DNA from: Dryocola clanedunensis
GTDB taxonomy: Bacteria; Pseudomonadota; Gammaproteobacteria; Enterobacterales; Enterobacteriaceae
DNA: 64,000 bases
Assembly: GCF_025215155.1 (NCBI RefSeq)
Contig: NZ_JALHAM010000117.1
Strand: one strand, 5' to 3'
Shown: positions 38,446 through 46,501 of the stretch, piece after piece
Position numbering within the stretch: position 1 is the stretch's first letter
How the letters are laid out: every line of letters begins with the position of its first letter
Notes under the pieces: model-generated
Database searches by the model: none
Told to the model about the DNA's origin: nothing
Seen by the model: the letters and a program-made list of their open reading frames with translations, nothing else
Position numbers and translations under genes: made by a program

Positions 38446-38543
38446 GGCCCTTTCCTCAATGTGTCGGCAGATACTTCTATTTTCACACACGCATGGGTTT
38501 GCCTCCACCTTTCCCGCTAAAGATTTGTGATACGGGGGTTGCA

Positions 38544-38582
38544 AATGAATATTCATCCATATAAATTGAATTTTAATTCAAT
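38544..38582 (+). promoter_or_regulatory. Tandem ARG boxes upstream of argI
   Basis: Box 2 (38565-38582) ATTGAATTTTAATTCAAT fits the ArgR consensus WNTGAATWWWWATTCANW perfectly. Box 1 (38544-38561) AATGAATATTCATCCATA has a strong left half and one mismatch in the right. They are three bases apart, the usual spacing for ArgR hexamer binding. Confidence 0.85.
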
Positions 38583-38609
38583 AAGTGGCATGTGCCATGT
38601 GAGGAAAAG

Positions 38610-39617
38610 ATGAGTCACTTTTATCAAAAGCACTTTCTTAAATTACTGGACTTTACCCCGGCCCAGCTCAACGAATTATTAGTTCTGTCCGCAAAGCTGA
38701 AAGCCGATAAGAAAAAAGGAAAAGAAATTCAGCAGCTTACAGGAAAGAATATTGCGCTCATCTTCGAAAAAGACTCGACCCGCACACGATGCTCTTTCGA
38801 AGTTGCCGCATATGATCAGGGCGCTCGCGTCACTTATCTCGGCCCAAACGGCAGCCAGATTGGGCATAAAGAATCAATTAAAGATACGGCTCGCGTGTTG
38901 GGCAGAATGTACGACGGCATCCAGTATCGCGGTTACGGTCAGGAGATCGTCGAAACGCTGGCCGGGTTTGCCGGGGTGCCCGTATGGAACGGCCTGACAA
39001 ACGAATTCCATCCCACCCAGCTGCTGGCAGACCTGCTGACCATGCAGGAACATCTTCCGGGAAAATCCTTCAAAGAGATGACGCTGGTCTATACCGGTGA
39101 CGCCCGTAACAACATGGGGAACTCCATGCTTGAAGCCGCGGCGTTGACCGGGCTGGACTTAAGGCTGGTGGCCCCTAAAGCGTGCTGGCCGGATGAAAAG
39201 CTGGTTGCTGAATGCCGGGCGCTGGCGGAGCAAACGGGTGGGAAAATCACCCTGACCGAAGATGTCGCGGCTGGCGTGAAAGGCGCAGACTTCATTTATA
39301 CGGATGTGTGGGTGTCGATGGGTGAAGCGAAGGAAAAATGGGCCGAGCGTATCGCTCTGCTGCGCGCCTATCAGGTTAACAACGAAATGCTGGCGCTGAC
39401 GGGCAACCCGCAGGTGAAGTTCCTGCACTGCCTCCCGGCGTTCCACGACGATCAGACTGCGCTAGGTAAGCAGATGGCTGAACAATACGATCTGAAAGGC
39501 GGTATGGAGGTGACGGACGAGGTCTTTGAATCTTCGCGCAGCGTCGTGTTCGATCAGGCGGAGAACCGTATGCATACCATTAAGGCGGTGATGGTGGCGA
39601 CGTTGGTTCAGGGATAG
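38610..39617 (+). CDS. argI: Ornithine carbamoyltransferase, anabolic (ArgI)
   Basis: Makes citrulline from ornithine and carbamoyl phosphate in arginine synthesis; 335 residues. The ATG at 38610 has GAGGAAAAG before it. The carbamoyl phosphate motif is DSTRTRCSFE, with HPTQ in FHPTQLLADL and the ornithine/catalytic motif HCLPAFHD. Tandem ARG boxes directly upstream show repression by arginine, marking it as the biosynthetic copy in contrast to arcB 4 kb away. Confidence 0.94.
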   Translation: MSHFYQKHFLKLLDFTPAQLNELLVLSAKLKADKKKGKEIQQLTGKNIALIFEKDSTRTRCSFEVAAYDQGARVTYLGPNGSQIGHKESIKDTARVLGRMYDGIQYRGYGQEIVETLAGFAGVPVWNGLTNEFHPTQLLADLLTMQEHLPGKSFKEMTLVYTGDARNNMGNSMLEAAALTGLDLRLVAPKACWPDEKLVAECRALAEQTGGKITLTEDVAAGVKGADFIYTDVWVSMGEAKEKWAERIALLRAYQVNNEMLALTGNPQVKFLHCLPAFHDDQTALGKQMAEQYDLKGGMEVTDEVFESSRSVVFDQAENRMHTIKAVMVATLVQG

Positions 39618-39621
39618 AAAT

Positions 39622-39656
39622 CATCGGCGGATGGCGTTAGCGCCATCCGACAACCT
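39622..39656. repeat. Short REP-like hairpin
   Basis: CGGATGGCG-TTA-GCGCCATCCG, an almost perfect stem-loop, between convergent argI and yjgK. May also end transcription, though no T-run follows. Confidence 0.55.
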
Positions 39657-39657
39657 G

Positions 39658-40110
39658 TTATGCAACCAGAAGCTTAACAACTACCTTACGCACGGTCTCC
39701 GGCTTCCCCACCGCGCACAGCGGCTTGTGTACCTCTCCCGGATAGAACACCACAAAATCCCCTTCGCTTAGCACGACGGTTTTTTCCTGCTCGCCCTCCG
39801 GCAGAAACGCGATGTCTTTATCCGCGAGCCAGTCCGTGTCCGGCTTGCCCGCTGGCAGACAGCTGAAGGTCATCCCTTCCTGGCCGCGCAGCACAATCTG
39901 AATGTCCAGATAGCGCTGATGAAACTCCGCCCTGCGGTCGGCAAACGGCTCTGTACTGTCTTCCGATACCAGCACAAACAGACGGTTGCCGTCGATGTCG
40001 TGTTTACCGGGCGGCGTTTGCGGCGTGACGTGCTGCTTAACGTATTCGATGGCCAGGCGTAGCTCTTCAGGCAGCCAGCTTTGCAGAGAGTGGATGTTAC
40101 CGATAATCAT
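39658..40110 (-). CDS. yjgK: YhcH/YjgK/YiaL-family protein
   Basis: A 150-residue cupin-like protein of the DUF386 (EbgC-related) family, starting at 40110 (MIIGNIHSLQSWLPEELR) as in E. coli YjgK; an ATG five codons upstream is also possible. Conserved residues: GKHDIDGNRLFVLVSE, RYLDIQIVLRGQEGM and VVFYPGEVHKPLCAV, the histidine and glutamate of which could bind metal. Relatives include anomerase-like proteins acting on sugars; no specific reaction is assigned. Lies alone between argI and the arc operon. Confidence 0.88.
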   Translation of the reverse strand: MIIGNIHSLQSWLPEELRLAIEYVKQHVTPQTPPGKHDIDGNRLFVLVSEDSTEPFADRRAEFHQRYLDIQIVLRGQEGMTFSCLPAGKPDTDWLADKDIAFLPEGEQEKTVVLSEGDFVVFYPGEVHKPLCAVGKPETVRKVVVKLLVA

Positions 40111-40125
40111 GATGCTCAACTCCAT

Positions 40126-40786
40126 TTTGAAACGATGTTTTAATATTGTCTTTATACGAAAGTTCCCCTGCGCTGGCTATGGTTTTTTTACCAAAATTCG
40201 CGCTGGCGCATAGTTATCGCAAAAGTTGTTGTGGCCCGGCGGCGGCGCTGAGGTTTTTATGCAGGAATTGAGCATAATCTGAAAATTTCTCGGTTTGAGA
40301 ATTAGCCTATCATATTGATAATTAAAGGCTGTGATAAAAAACAAACCCGCGATCACGTTTTAAATCACGTCAATAAGTGCAAATTCAATCATAACTATTT
40401 GCGGTTTAATTTCTCGCCGGGGATGAAAGCATTACCTGACCGCATACTTATGCATCAAGTCTAAAAATAATATTTATATTCAATTGGTTATGAAATTTAC
40501 CTTTTTGCATAAAATAACATTACTTTAACAGCATTCAGATAAAACTGGCATCACAACGCTTATTTATTCATTCATCACCCATCGCTTATTTATTATTACC
40601 TGACCCTTATCAATTAATTATCAGAGAATGAAAAACCACCTTGCCCACGTGACAACCCTCACATTAAATAGTTCTCAGGAAATTAAGATACGTCCTCAGG
40701 CAAGACGACAAACATATTTCAACTCCGGTGCAAATAAATTTGCATCACAGGCATTCTTATCTGTGGATTAATGAAAAGGTAAAGTC
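40126..40786 (+). promoter_or_regulatory. AT-rich 660-bp region upstream of arcA
   Basis: No gene seen. The stretch is much more AT-rich than its neighbours. It holds a near-perfect palindrome TGCAAATAAATTTGCA (40729-40744, arms of 7 bases) 43-58 bases before arcA, and several half-sites of FNR (TTGAT) and ArgR type without complete matches. It must contain the promoters of both yjgK and the arc operon. Confidence 0.5.
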
Positions 40787-42007
40787 ATGGACAAACATTA
40801 TGTCGGTTCCGAAATTGGCCAATTACGCAGCGTCATGCTGCATCGCCCCAATCTAAGCCTGAAAAGACTGACGCCTTCCAATTGCCAGGAGCTTTTATTT
40901 GATGATGTTTTATCGGTAGAGCGTGCCGGGGAAGAGCACGATATTTTTGCCAATACGTTACGCGGTGAAGGCGTCGAAGTCTTACTTCTGACTGATTTAT
41001 TAACCCAGACGCTGGATATCATGGATGCCAAAGCCTGGCTGCTGGAAACGCAGATCTCTGACTACCGCCTGGGGCCAGCATTTGCCTCTGATATTCGCGG
41101 CTGGCTGGCGGATATGCCACACCGCGAACTCGCCCGTCGCCTTAGCGGTGGTCTGACTTACGGTGAAATCCCTACTTATATTCACAATATGGTTGTGGAT
41201 ACTCACGAGGCCACTGACTTTATTATGAAGCCGCTGCCTAACCATTTATTTACCCGAGACACCTCCTGTTGGATATATAACGGCGTATCAATTAACCCGA
41301 TGGCAAAAGCCGCTCGTCAACGTGAAACAAACAATCTTCGTGCAATTTATCGCTGGCACCCTGCATTTACCGACGGCAACTTTATTAAATATTACGGCGA
41401 CGACAATATTAATTATGACCATGCCACTCTGGAAGGCGGGGACGTATTAGTGATTGGTCGTGGCGCGGTATTAATTGGCCTTTCCGAACGCACCACGCCG
41501 CAGGGCGTCGAGTTTCTGGCTGAATCATTATTCAAACACCAGCAGGCAACCCGCGTTATCGCCGTTGAACTGCCTAAACACCGCTCCTGTATGCACCTCG
41601 ACACGGTAATGACCCATATCGATCTCGACACGTTCTCCGTTTATCCGGAAGTGGTTCGCAAAGACGCCCAGTGCTGGACGCTGACGCCGGACGGCAAAGG
41701 CGGCATTAAGCGCCACCAGGAACCAAACCTGCTGCACGCCATTGAACAGGCGCTGGGTATCGACCAGGTGCGCCTGATCACTACCGGCGGCGACGCCTTT
41801 GAAGCCGAGCGCGAGCAGTGGAATGACGCCAACAACGTGCTGACCGTACGTCCGGGCGTGGTTATCGGCTACGAGCGCAACATCTGGACCAACGAAAAAT
41901 ATGACAAGGCCGGGATCACCGTGCTGCCCATTCCGGGCGACGAGCTGGGTCGTGGCCGCGGCGGCGCACGCTGCATGAGCTGCCCGCTTGAACGTGACGG
42001 TATCTGA
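40787..42007 (+). CDS. arcA: Arginine deiminase
   Basis: Hydrolyses arginine to citrulline and ammonia, first step of the ADI pathway; 406 residues. The catalytic cysteine is Cys399 in CMSCPLERDG. The substrate-binding motifs FTRDTSCWI, LEGGDVLVIGRG and MHLDTVMTHID are present. AAAGG precedes the ATG. First gene of arcA-arcC-arcB-arcD; 17 bases before arcC. The block corresponds to the Salmonella STM4463-4467 cluster as I remember it and provides ATP and ammonia under anaerobic or acidic conditions. Confidence 0.96.
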   Translation: MDKHYVGSEIGQLRSVMLHRPNLSLKRLTPSNCQELLFDDVLSVERAGEEHDIFANTLRGEGVEVLLLTDLLTQTLDIMDAKAWLLETQISDYRLGPAFASDIRGWLADMPHRELARRLSGGLTYGEIPTYIHNMVVDTHEATDFIMKPLPNHLFTRDTSCWIYNGVSINPMAKAARQRETNNLRAIYRWHPAFTDGNFIKYYGDDNINYDHATLEGGDVLVIGRGAVLIGLSERTTPQGVEFLAESLFKHQQATRVIAVELPKHRSCMHLDTVMTHIDLDTFSVYPEVVRKDAQCWTLTPDGKGGIKRHQEPNLLHAIEQALGIDQVRLITTGGDAFEAEREQWNDANNVLTVRPGVVIGYERNIWTNEKYDKAGITVLPIPGDELGRGRGGARCMSCPLERDGI

Positions 42008-42024
42008 GGCAAGGAGAAGACGAA

Positions 42025-42936
42025 ATGGAACACAAACCAACCCTGGTCGTGGCGCTTGGCGGCAACGCATTGCTGAAACGCGGCGAGCCGCTGGAAGCCG
42101 ACACGCAGCGTAAAAATATCGTTCTGGCGGCTAAAACTATCGCACAGCTCACCAACTCATGGCGCGTGGTGCTGGTTCACGGCAACGGCCCGCAGGTGGG
42201 GCTGCTGGCGCTGCAGAACAGCGCCTATGAGAAAGTTTCGCCTTACCCGCTCGATATTCTCGGTGCGGAGAGTCAGGGGATGATCGGCTACATGCTTCAG
42301 CAGTCGCTTAAAAACCACCTGCCTGACAGGGAAGTCAGCGTGCTGCTGACCCAGGTGGAAGTGGATGCCAAAGATCCGGCGTTCCAGAACCCGACCAAAT
42401 ACATCGGCCCGGTATACGACAAAGCGCAGGCTGATTTGCTGGTCGCGGAGAAAGGCTGGTCAGTGAAGGCGGACGGCCAGTATTACCGCCGCGTGGTGCC
42501 GTCGCCGCAGCCTAAGCGGATTGTGGAAAGCGATGCGATTACGGCGCTTATCCAGCGGGATCACCTGGTGATTTGCAACGGCGGCGGCGGCGTGCCGGTG
42601 GTGGAGAAAGCGGACGGCTACCACGGCATTGAAGCGGTGATCGACAAAGATCTCTCCGCCGCCCTGCTCGCCCGCCAGATAGAAGCCGATGCCCTGCTGA
42701 TCCTTACCGACGCCGACGCGGTTTACTTCGACTGGGGTACGCCAGCCCAGCGCCCGATTAGCCACATTACCCCGCAGGAGCTGGACGGCATGAAGTTCGA
42801 TGCAGGCTCTATGGGGCCGAAGGTCGCCGCCTGCAGCCGATTCGTCGCCCAGTGCCACGGCATCGCCGGGATTGGCGCGCTGGAGGATGGCCCGGCGATT
42901 CTGGCCGGTGAGAAAGGCACTCTGATCCGCGAGTAA
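42025..42936 (+). CDS. arcC: Carbamate kinase
   Basis: Converts carbamoyl phosphate and ADP to ATP, ammonia and CO2, the energy-yielding last step of the ADI pathway; 303 residues. Amino-acid kinase fold with VVALGGNALLKRGE at the N-terminus, VHGNGPQVGLLALQN, CNGGGGVPVV and LLILTDADAVYFDWGTP. Preceded by AAGGAG. Separated from arcB by 122 bp carrying a double palindrome. Confidence 0.95.
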   Translation: MEHKPTLVVALGGNALLKRGEPLEADTQRKNIVLAAKTIAQLTNSWRVVLVHGNGPQVGLLALQNSAYEKVSPYPLDILGAESQGMIGYMLQQSLKNHLPDREVSVLLTQVEVDAKDPAFQNPTKYIGPVYDKAQADLLVAEKGWSVKADGQYYRRVVPSPQPKRIVESDAITALIQRDHLVICNGGGGVPVVEKADGYHGIEAVIDKDLSAALLARQIEADALLILTDADAVYFDWGTPAQRPISHITPQELDGMKFDAGSMGPKVAACSRFVAQCHGIAGIGALEDGPAILAGEKGTLIRE

Positions 42937-42943
42937 TCAATAA

Positions 42944-43025
42944 CCCTCACCCCGGCCCTCTCCCTGAAAGGGAGAGGGAGCAAACCGGACAGTCCCCTCT
43001 CCCTTTCAGGGAGAGGGTTAGGGTA
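42944..43025. repeat. Paired inverted palindromes (BIME-like) between arcC and arcB
   Basis: Two identical stems CCCTCTCCCT / AGGGAGAGGG at 42956-42978 (GAA loop) and 42995-43017 (TTC loop), in opposite orientation, flanked by ACCCTCACCCCGG and TTAGGGT. Sequence class differs from the GGATAAGC-type repeats of the window. Confidence 0.8.
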
Positions 43026-43058
43026 AAAAATATTCAATTTTTCAAAAGGATAACAATA

Positions 43059-44063
43059 ATGACCATCAACCTGAAAAACCGCAACTTCCTGAAACTGCTG
43101 GACTTCAAGCCTGCCGAGATCCAGTACCTGATCGATCTTGCGCGTGACCTGAAGGCCGCGAAAAGAGCCGGTACCGAAAAGAAAATGTTGGCCGGAAAAA
43201 ACATTGCGCTGATCTTCGAGAAAACGTCTACCCGCACCCGCTGCGCCTTTGAAGTCGGCGCGTTCGATCAGGGCGCGCAGGTGACCTACCTCGGCCCAAG
43301 CGGCTCGCAGATTGGCCATAAAGAATCGATGAAAGATACCGCCCGCGTGCTTGGCCGGATGTATGACGGCATTGAGTATCGCGGCTTCGGCCAGGACATC
43401 GTTGAGGAGCTGGGTGAGTTCGCCGGCGTGCCGGTATGGAACGGGCTGACCAATGAATTCCACCCGACGCAAATCCTGGCAGATTTGATGACCATGCTGG
43501 AACACGCGCCGCAGAAAACGCTGCCGGAAATCGCCTTTGCCTATCTTGGCGATGCCCGTAACAACATGGGTAACTCTCTGATGGTCGGCGCGGCAAAAAT
43601 GGGCATGGATATCCGCCTGGTCGCGCCAAAAGCCTTCTGGCCGGAGGCTGAACTAGTGGAACAGTGCCGGGTCATCGCCAAAGAAACCGGCGGCCGCATC
43701 ATGCTGACCGACAGCGTGGAAGAAGGCGTGGCGGGCGTCGACTTCCTCTACACCGACGTCTGGGTGTCGATGGGTGAGCCAAAAGAAGCCTGGGCGGAGC
43801 GCGTGAGCATCATGACCCCTTACCAGGTGAACGGCAGCGTGCTGAAAGCCACCGGCAACCCGAACGTCAAGTTTATGCACTGCCTGCCCGCCTTCCACAA
43901 CGAGCAGACCAAAGTGGGCAAAGAGATCGAAGCCGAATACGGCCTGAAGGGGCTGGAGGTGACCGAAGAGGTCTTCGAATCGCCGAACTCCATCGTCTTT
44001 GACGAAGCGGAAAACCGTATGCACACCATTAAAGCCGTTATGGTTGCCACGCTCGGAGAGTAA
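43059..44063 (+). CDS. arcB: Ornithine carbamoyltransferase, catabolic (ArcB)
   Basis: Phosphorolyses citrulline to ornithine and carbamoyl phosphate in the ADI pathway; 334 residues. Motifs TSTRTRCAFE, FHPTQILADL and HCLPAFHN are intact. Clearly related to ArgI 4.4 kb upstream (shared blocks such as DTARVLGRMYDGI and GVPVWNGLTNEFHPTQ), so the two are paralogues. No ARG box lies upstream. Catabolic role is inferred from position between arcC and arcD. Confidence 0.92.
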   Translation: MTINLKNRNFLKLLDFKPAEIQYLIDLARDLKAAKRAGTEKKMLAGKNIALIFEKTSTRTRCAFEVGAFDQGAQVTYLGPSGSQIGHKESMKDTARVLGRMYDGIEYRGFGQDIVEELGEFAGVPVWNGLTNEFHPTQILADLMTMLEHAPQKTLPEIAFAYLGDARNNMGNSLMVGAAKMGMDIRLVAPKAFWPEAELVEQCRVIAKETGGRIMLTDSVEEGVAGVDFLYTDVWVSMGEPKEAWAERVSIMTPYQVNGSVLKATGNPNVKFMHCLPAFHNEQTKVGKEIEAEYGLKGLEVTEEVFESPNSIVFDEAENRMHTIKAVMVATLGE

Positions 44064-44137
44064 TCCCCACCGGCGGCGGGGAGCGCCTCGCCGCCGGATG
44101 TGCATTCGTGCGGCACGGGCCGCAGGAGGAAAGGAAA

Positions 44138-45607
44138 ATGGCCGATGTTACCCACGGGGATGTCGCTGCGACGTCCACTACCACAGAAAGCAAGTTAGGT
44201 CTCAGCGCGCTGGTTGCGCTGGTTATTGGTTCAATGATTGGCGGCGGGGTGTTCAGCCTGCCGCAAAACTTTGGCTCAGTCGCCTCACCCGGTGCGTTAC
44301 TTATCGGCTGGGCGGTCACCGGCGTTGGGATGCTTTGCCTGGCGTTTATCTATCAGAATCTAAGCTCCCGCTGCCCGGAACTTGAGGGGGGAGTTTACAG
44401 CTACGCCCGCGCCGGTTTTGGTGATTTTATTGGCTTCCAGTCCGCCTGGGGCTACTGGTTCTCTGCCTGGCTCGGCAACGTCTCCTACGCCGTCCTGCTG
44501 TTTAGCGCGATGAGCTTTTTCATCCCGGTATTTGGCGACGGTAACAACCTGCCTTCGATTATCGGTGCGTCGGTCGTGCTGTGGCTGGTTCACGCGCTGG
44601 TGCTGCGCGGTGTGCGTGAAGCGGCTTACATCAATACGATCCTGACCGTCGTGAAAGTCGTGATCCTGCTGGTGTTTATCGTCGCGGTGCTGATCGCCTT
44701 TAAGATCGGCGTATTCACCGCCGATTTCTGGGGGCGCATGATGCTGGTCGACGGCAAAGAACCGGCGCTGTTCGATCAGGTGAAAAACACCATGCTGGTC
44801 ACCACCTGGGTGTTTATCGGCATCGAAGGGGCAACGGTGGTTTCCGCCCGTGCGGCAAACCGCAGCGATATCGGTAAAGCTACGGTGATTGGGCTGCTGG
44901 GCGCACTGGCGATTTACGTGCTGGTGAGCGTGCTGTCGATGGGCATTCTGGATCAGGCAGCGCTTGCCGGGCTGAAAAACCCTTCAATGGCGGGCGTGCT
45001 GGAAAATGTGGTCGGCCCCTGGGGAGCAAAATTCGTTGCCGGTGGCGTGATTCTGTCGGTTGCCGGAGCGCTGCTTGCCTGGACGCTATTTGCCGCCGAG
45101 CTGCCCCGCGTGGCCGCTAACGACGGTATTTTCCCGAAAGTCTTTGCCAAAGAAAATGCGCGACACTCTCCGTCGTTTTCCCTGTGGATCACCAACGGTT
45201 TAATCCAGCTTTTTCTCATCCTGACGCTGTTCTACCAGGCCGGTTACCAGGCGCTGTTCTCCATCGCCACTGCGGCAATCCTGCCTCCTTATCTGTTCAG
45301 CGCCGCATACGGCCTGAAGCTGGCATGGACTGGTGAACGTTATAAAAACGGGGAGTCCCGCACCGGCGGCATCGTGCTGGGAATTATCGCCACCGTGTAC
45401 GGTTTCTGGCTGTGCTACGCCGCCGGGGACTCGATGCTGCTCAGCTCACTGCTATTCACCCCGGGCCTGCTGGTTTTCCTGTGGCAGAAAAAGCAGCAGG
45501 GTCAGACGCTGCTTAAAAGTTATGAGTGGGCCATTGTGGTGGCATTGCTGCTGGTCGCTGCCTGGACGCTAAAATTGGTCATCAGCGGAGCTATACAGAT
45601 TGCTTAA
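44138..45607 (+). CDS. arcD: Arginine/ornithine antiporter ArcD
   Basis: Inner membrane APC-family exchanger of 489 residues, about 12 to 13 helices, bringing in arginine for export of ornithine. The start at 44138 has AGGAGGAAAGG upstream. First-helix motif ALVIGSMIGGGVFSLPQNF; FIGIEGATVVSARAANRSDI and LFAAELPRVAANDGIFPKVF are typical of the basic amino-acid antiporters. Fourth gene of the arc operon. Confidence 0.93.
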   Translation: MADVTHGDVAATSTTTESKLGLSALVALVIGSMIGGGVFSLPQNFGSVASPGALLIGWAVTGVGMLCLAFIYQNLSSRCPELEGGVYSYARAGFGDFIGFQSAWGYWFSAWLGNVSYAVLLFSAMSFFIPVFGDGNNLPSIIGASVVLWLVHALVLRGVREAAYINTILTVVKVVILLVFIVAVLIAFKIGVFTADFWGRMMLVDGKEPALFDQVKNTMLVTTWVFIGIEGATVVSARAANRSDIGKATVIGLLGALAIYVLVSVLSMGILDQAALAGLKNPSMAGVLENVVGPWGAKFVAGGVILSVAGALLAWTLFAAELPRVAANDGIFPKVFAKENARHSPSFSLWITNGLIQLFLILTLFYQAGYQALFSIATAAILPPYLFSAAYGLKLAWTGERYKNGESRTGGIVLGIIATVYGFWLCYAAGDSMLLSSLLFTPGLLVFLWQKKQQGQTLLKSYEWAIVVALLLVAAWTLKLVISGAIQIA

Positions 45608-45763
45608 TCCACTATTCGCCCCGAGAGGGGCGATTCGTTCTGGGATAAGATTTTTTTGCAACATTTTTAGTAAGTTAAAATCTCAAAGTCAGATCGATCA
45701 AACAGAATAAATTCATAAATGGCGTAAATTAATCCCCAATAAAATCATGGAATGGTGAATACG

Positions 45764-46252
45764 ATGAGGATCTCCCGCACAACCTCCGAAAAAGAGCTGA
45801 ACCAGCTGACCCTGTGCCAACGGCTTATCGTCCATAAAAGCTATCACTCGCAGGAAGAGCTGCGCCGGGATATGCAACGCCACGGCTTTACCGAAATCAG
45901 CCAGTCCACGGTCTCCCGGCTATTGAAGGTGCTCGGCGTTATCAAAATGCGCAACGCCAAAGGGCAGAAAATCTACGCGCTCAATCCTCAGGAGCAGCCC
46001 GAACCGGATGCAGCCCGTTCGGTTGCGGAGATGGTGATTAGCGTCGAGCACAATGCAGAATTTATTATGATCCACGCCGTGGCAGGCTACGGTCGTGCCG
46101 TGGCAAAAATCCTTGATTATCGCGCTTTGCCAGAGATTTTAGGCGTCGTCGCGGGCAGTAGCGTCGTATGGATCGCCCCACGAGAAGTAAAGAAAACGCC
46201 GCTGGTTCATCGGCGGATTATACAAACGCTGGGGCTACATCAGGTTGCATGA
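45764..46252 (+). CDS. ArgR-family regulator, paralogue linked to the arc operon
   Basis: A 162-residue ArgR-like protein. The winged-helix part includes EISQSTVSRLLKVLGVIKMRNA (about 44-65). The C-terminal oligomerisation domain has the E. coli GTIAGDDT motif replaced by GVVAGSSV (127-134), so both arginine-contacting aspartates (Asp128, Asp129 of E. coli) are serines. An in-frame ATG four codons earlier (45752) is possible. A separate transcript from arcD is likely (156-bp gap). Probably regulates the arc genes; whether it senses arginine is open. Confidence 0.88.
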   Translation: MRISRTTSEKELNQLTLCQRLIVHKSYHSQEELRRDMQRHGFTEISQSTVSRLLKVLGVIKMRNAKGQKIYALNPQEQPEPDAARSVAEMVISVEHNAEFIMIHAVAGYGRAVAKILDYRALPEILGVVAGSSVVWIAPREVKKTPLVHRRIIQTLGLHQVA

Positions 46253-46302
46253 ATATTCACAGCAACCGGTTGCTATTGGATAGTAAAGTGTGAAGTTCCC
46301 TC

Positions 46303-46330
46303 TTGCCAACCTCAACCACGCGCGTATAAT
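46303..46330 (+). promoter_or_regulatory. pyrBI promoter
   Basis: -35 TTGCCA (46303-46308), 16-base spacer, -10 TATAAT (46325-46330). The initially transcribed region contains ACAATTTGCC, matching the AATTTG slippage start of E. coli pyrBI, where UTP-dependent reiterative transcription lowers expression. Confidence 0.8.
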
Positions 46331-46355
46331 GCGCCACAATTTGCCGGGAGGAAGC

Positions 46356-46460
46356 ATGGTCCAGTGTGTTCAAAAAGCTGTCACACCTCGTCGTCTGAAA
46401 GACGATGCGACCCCGTTTTTCTTTCCGTTGCTTCAATCAATTCCAAAGGCCCCTCGTTGA
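46356..46460 (+). CDS. pyrL: pyrBI leader peptide PyrL
   Basis: A 34-codon leader starting MVQCVQKAVTPRRLKDD, with CCGGGAGGAA as ribosome site. The E. coli version has 44 codons and the same MVQCV start. A uridine-rich codon stretch (TTTTTCTTT, Phe-Phe-Phe) precedes the terminator, and the stop codon falls inside the attenuator stem. When UTP is low, polymerase pauses here, the ribosome catches up and blocks the hairpin, allowing pyrBI expression. Confidence 0.92.
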   Translation: MVQCVQKAVTPRRLKDDATPFFFPLLQSIPKAPR

Positions 46461-46472
46461 GGGGCTTTTTTT
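46446..46472 (+). terminator. pyrBI attenuator
   Basis: Stem AGGCCCCTC-GTT-GAGGGGCTT followed by a run of nine T. It overlaps the end of pyrL and lies 30 bases before pyrB. Confidence 0.92.
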
Positions 46473-46501
46473 TTGCCCGACGCCGAGAACAGGAGATAAG
46501 C

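Noticed and set aside
40615..40635. FNR-like TTATCAATTAATTATCA before arcA
   Set aside because: The halves do not form TTGAT-N4-ATCAA in either orientation; anaerobic control is plausible but not shown by this site.
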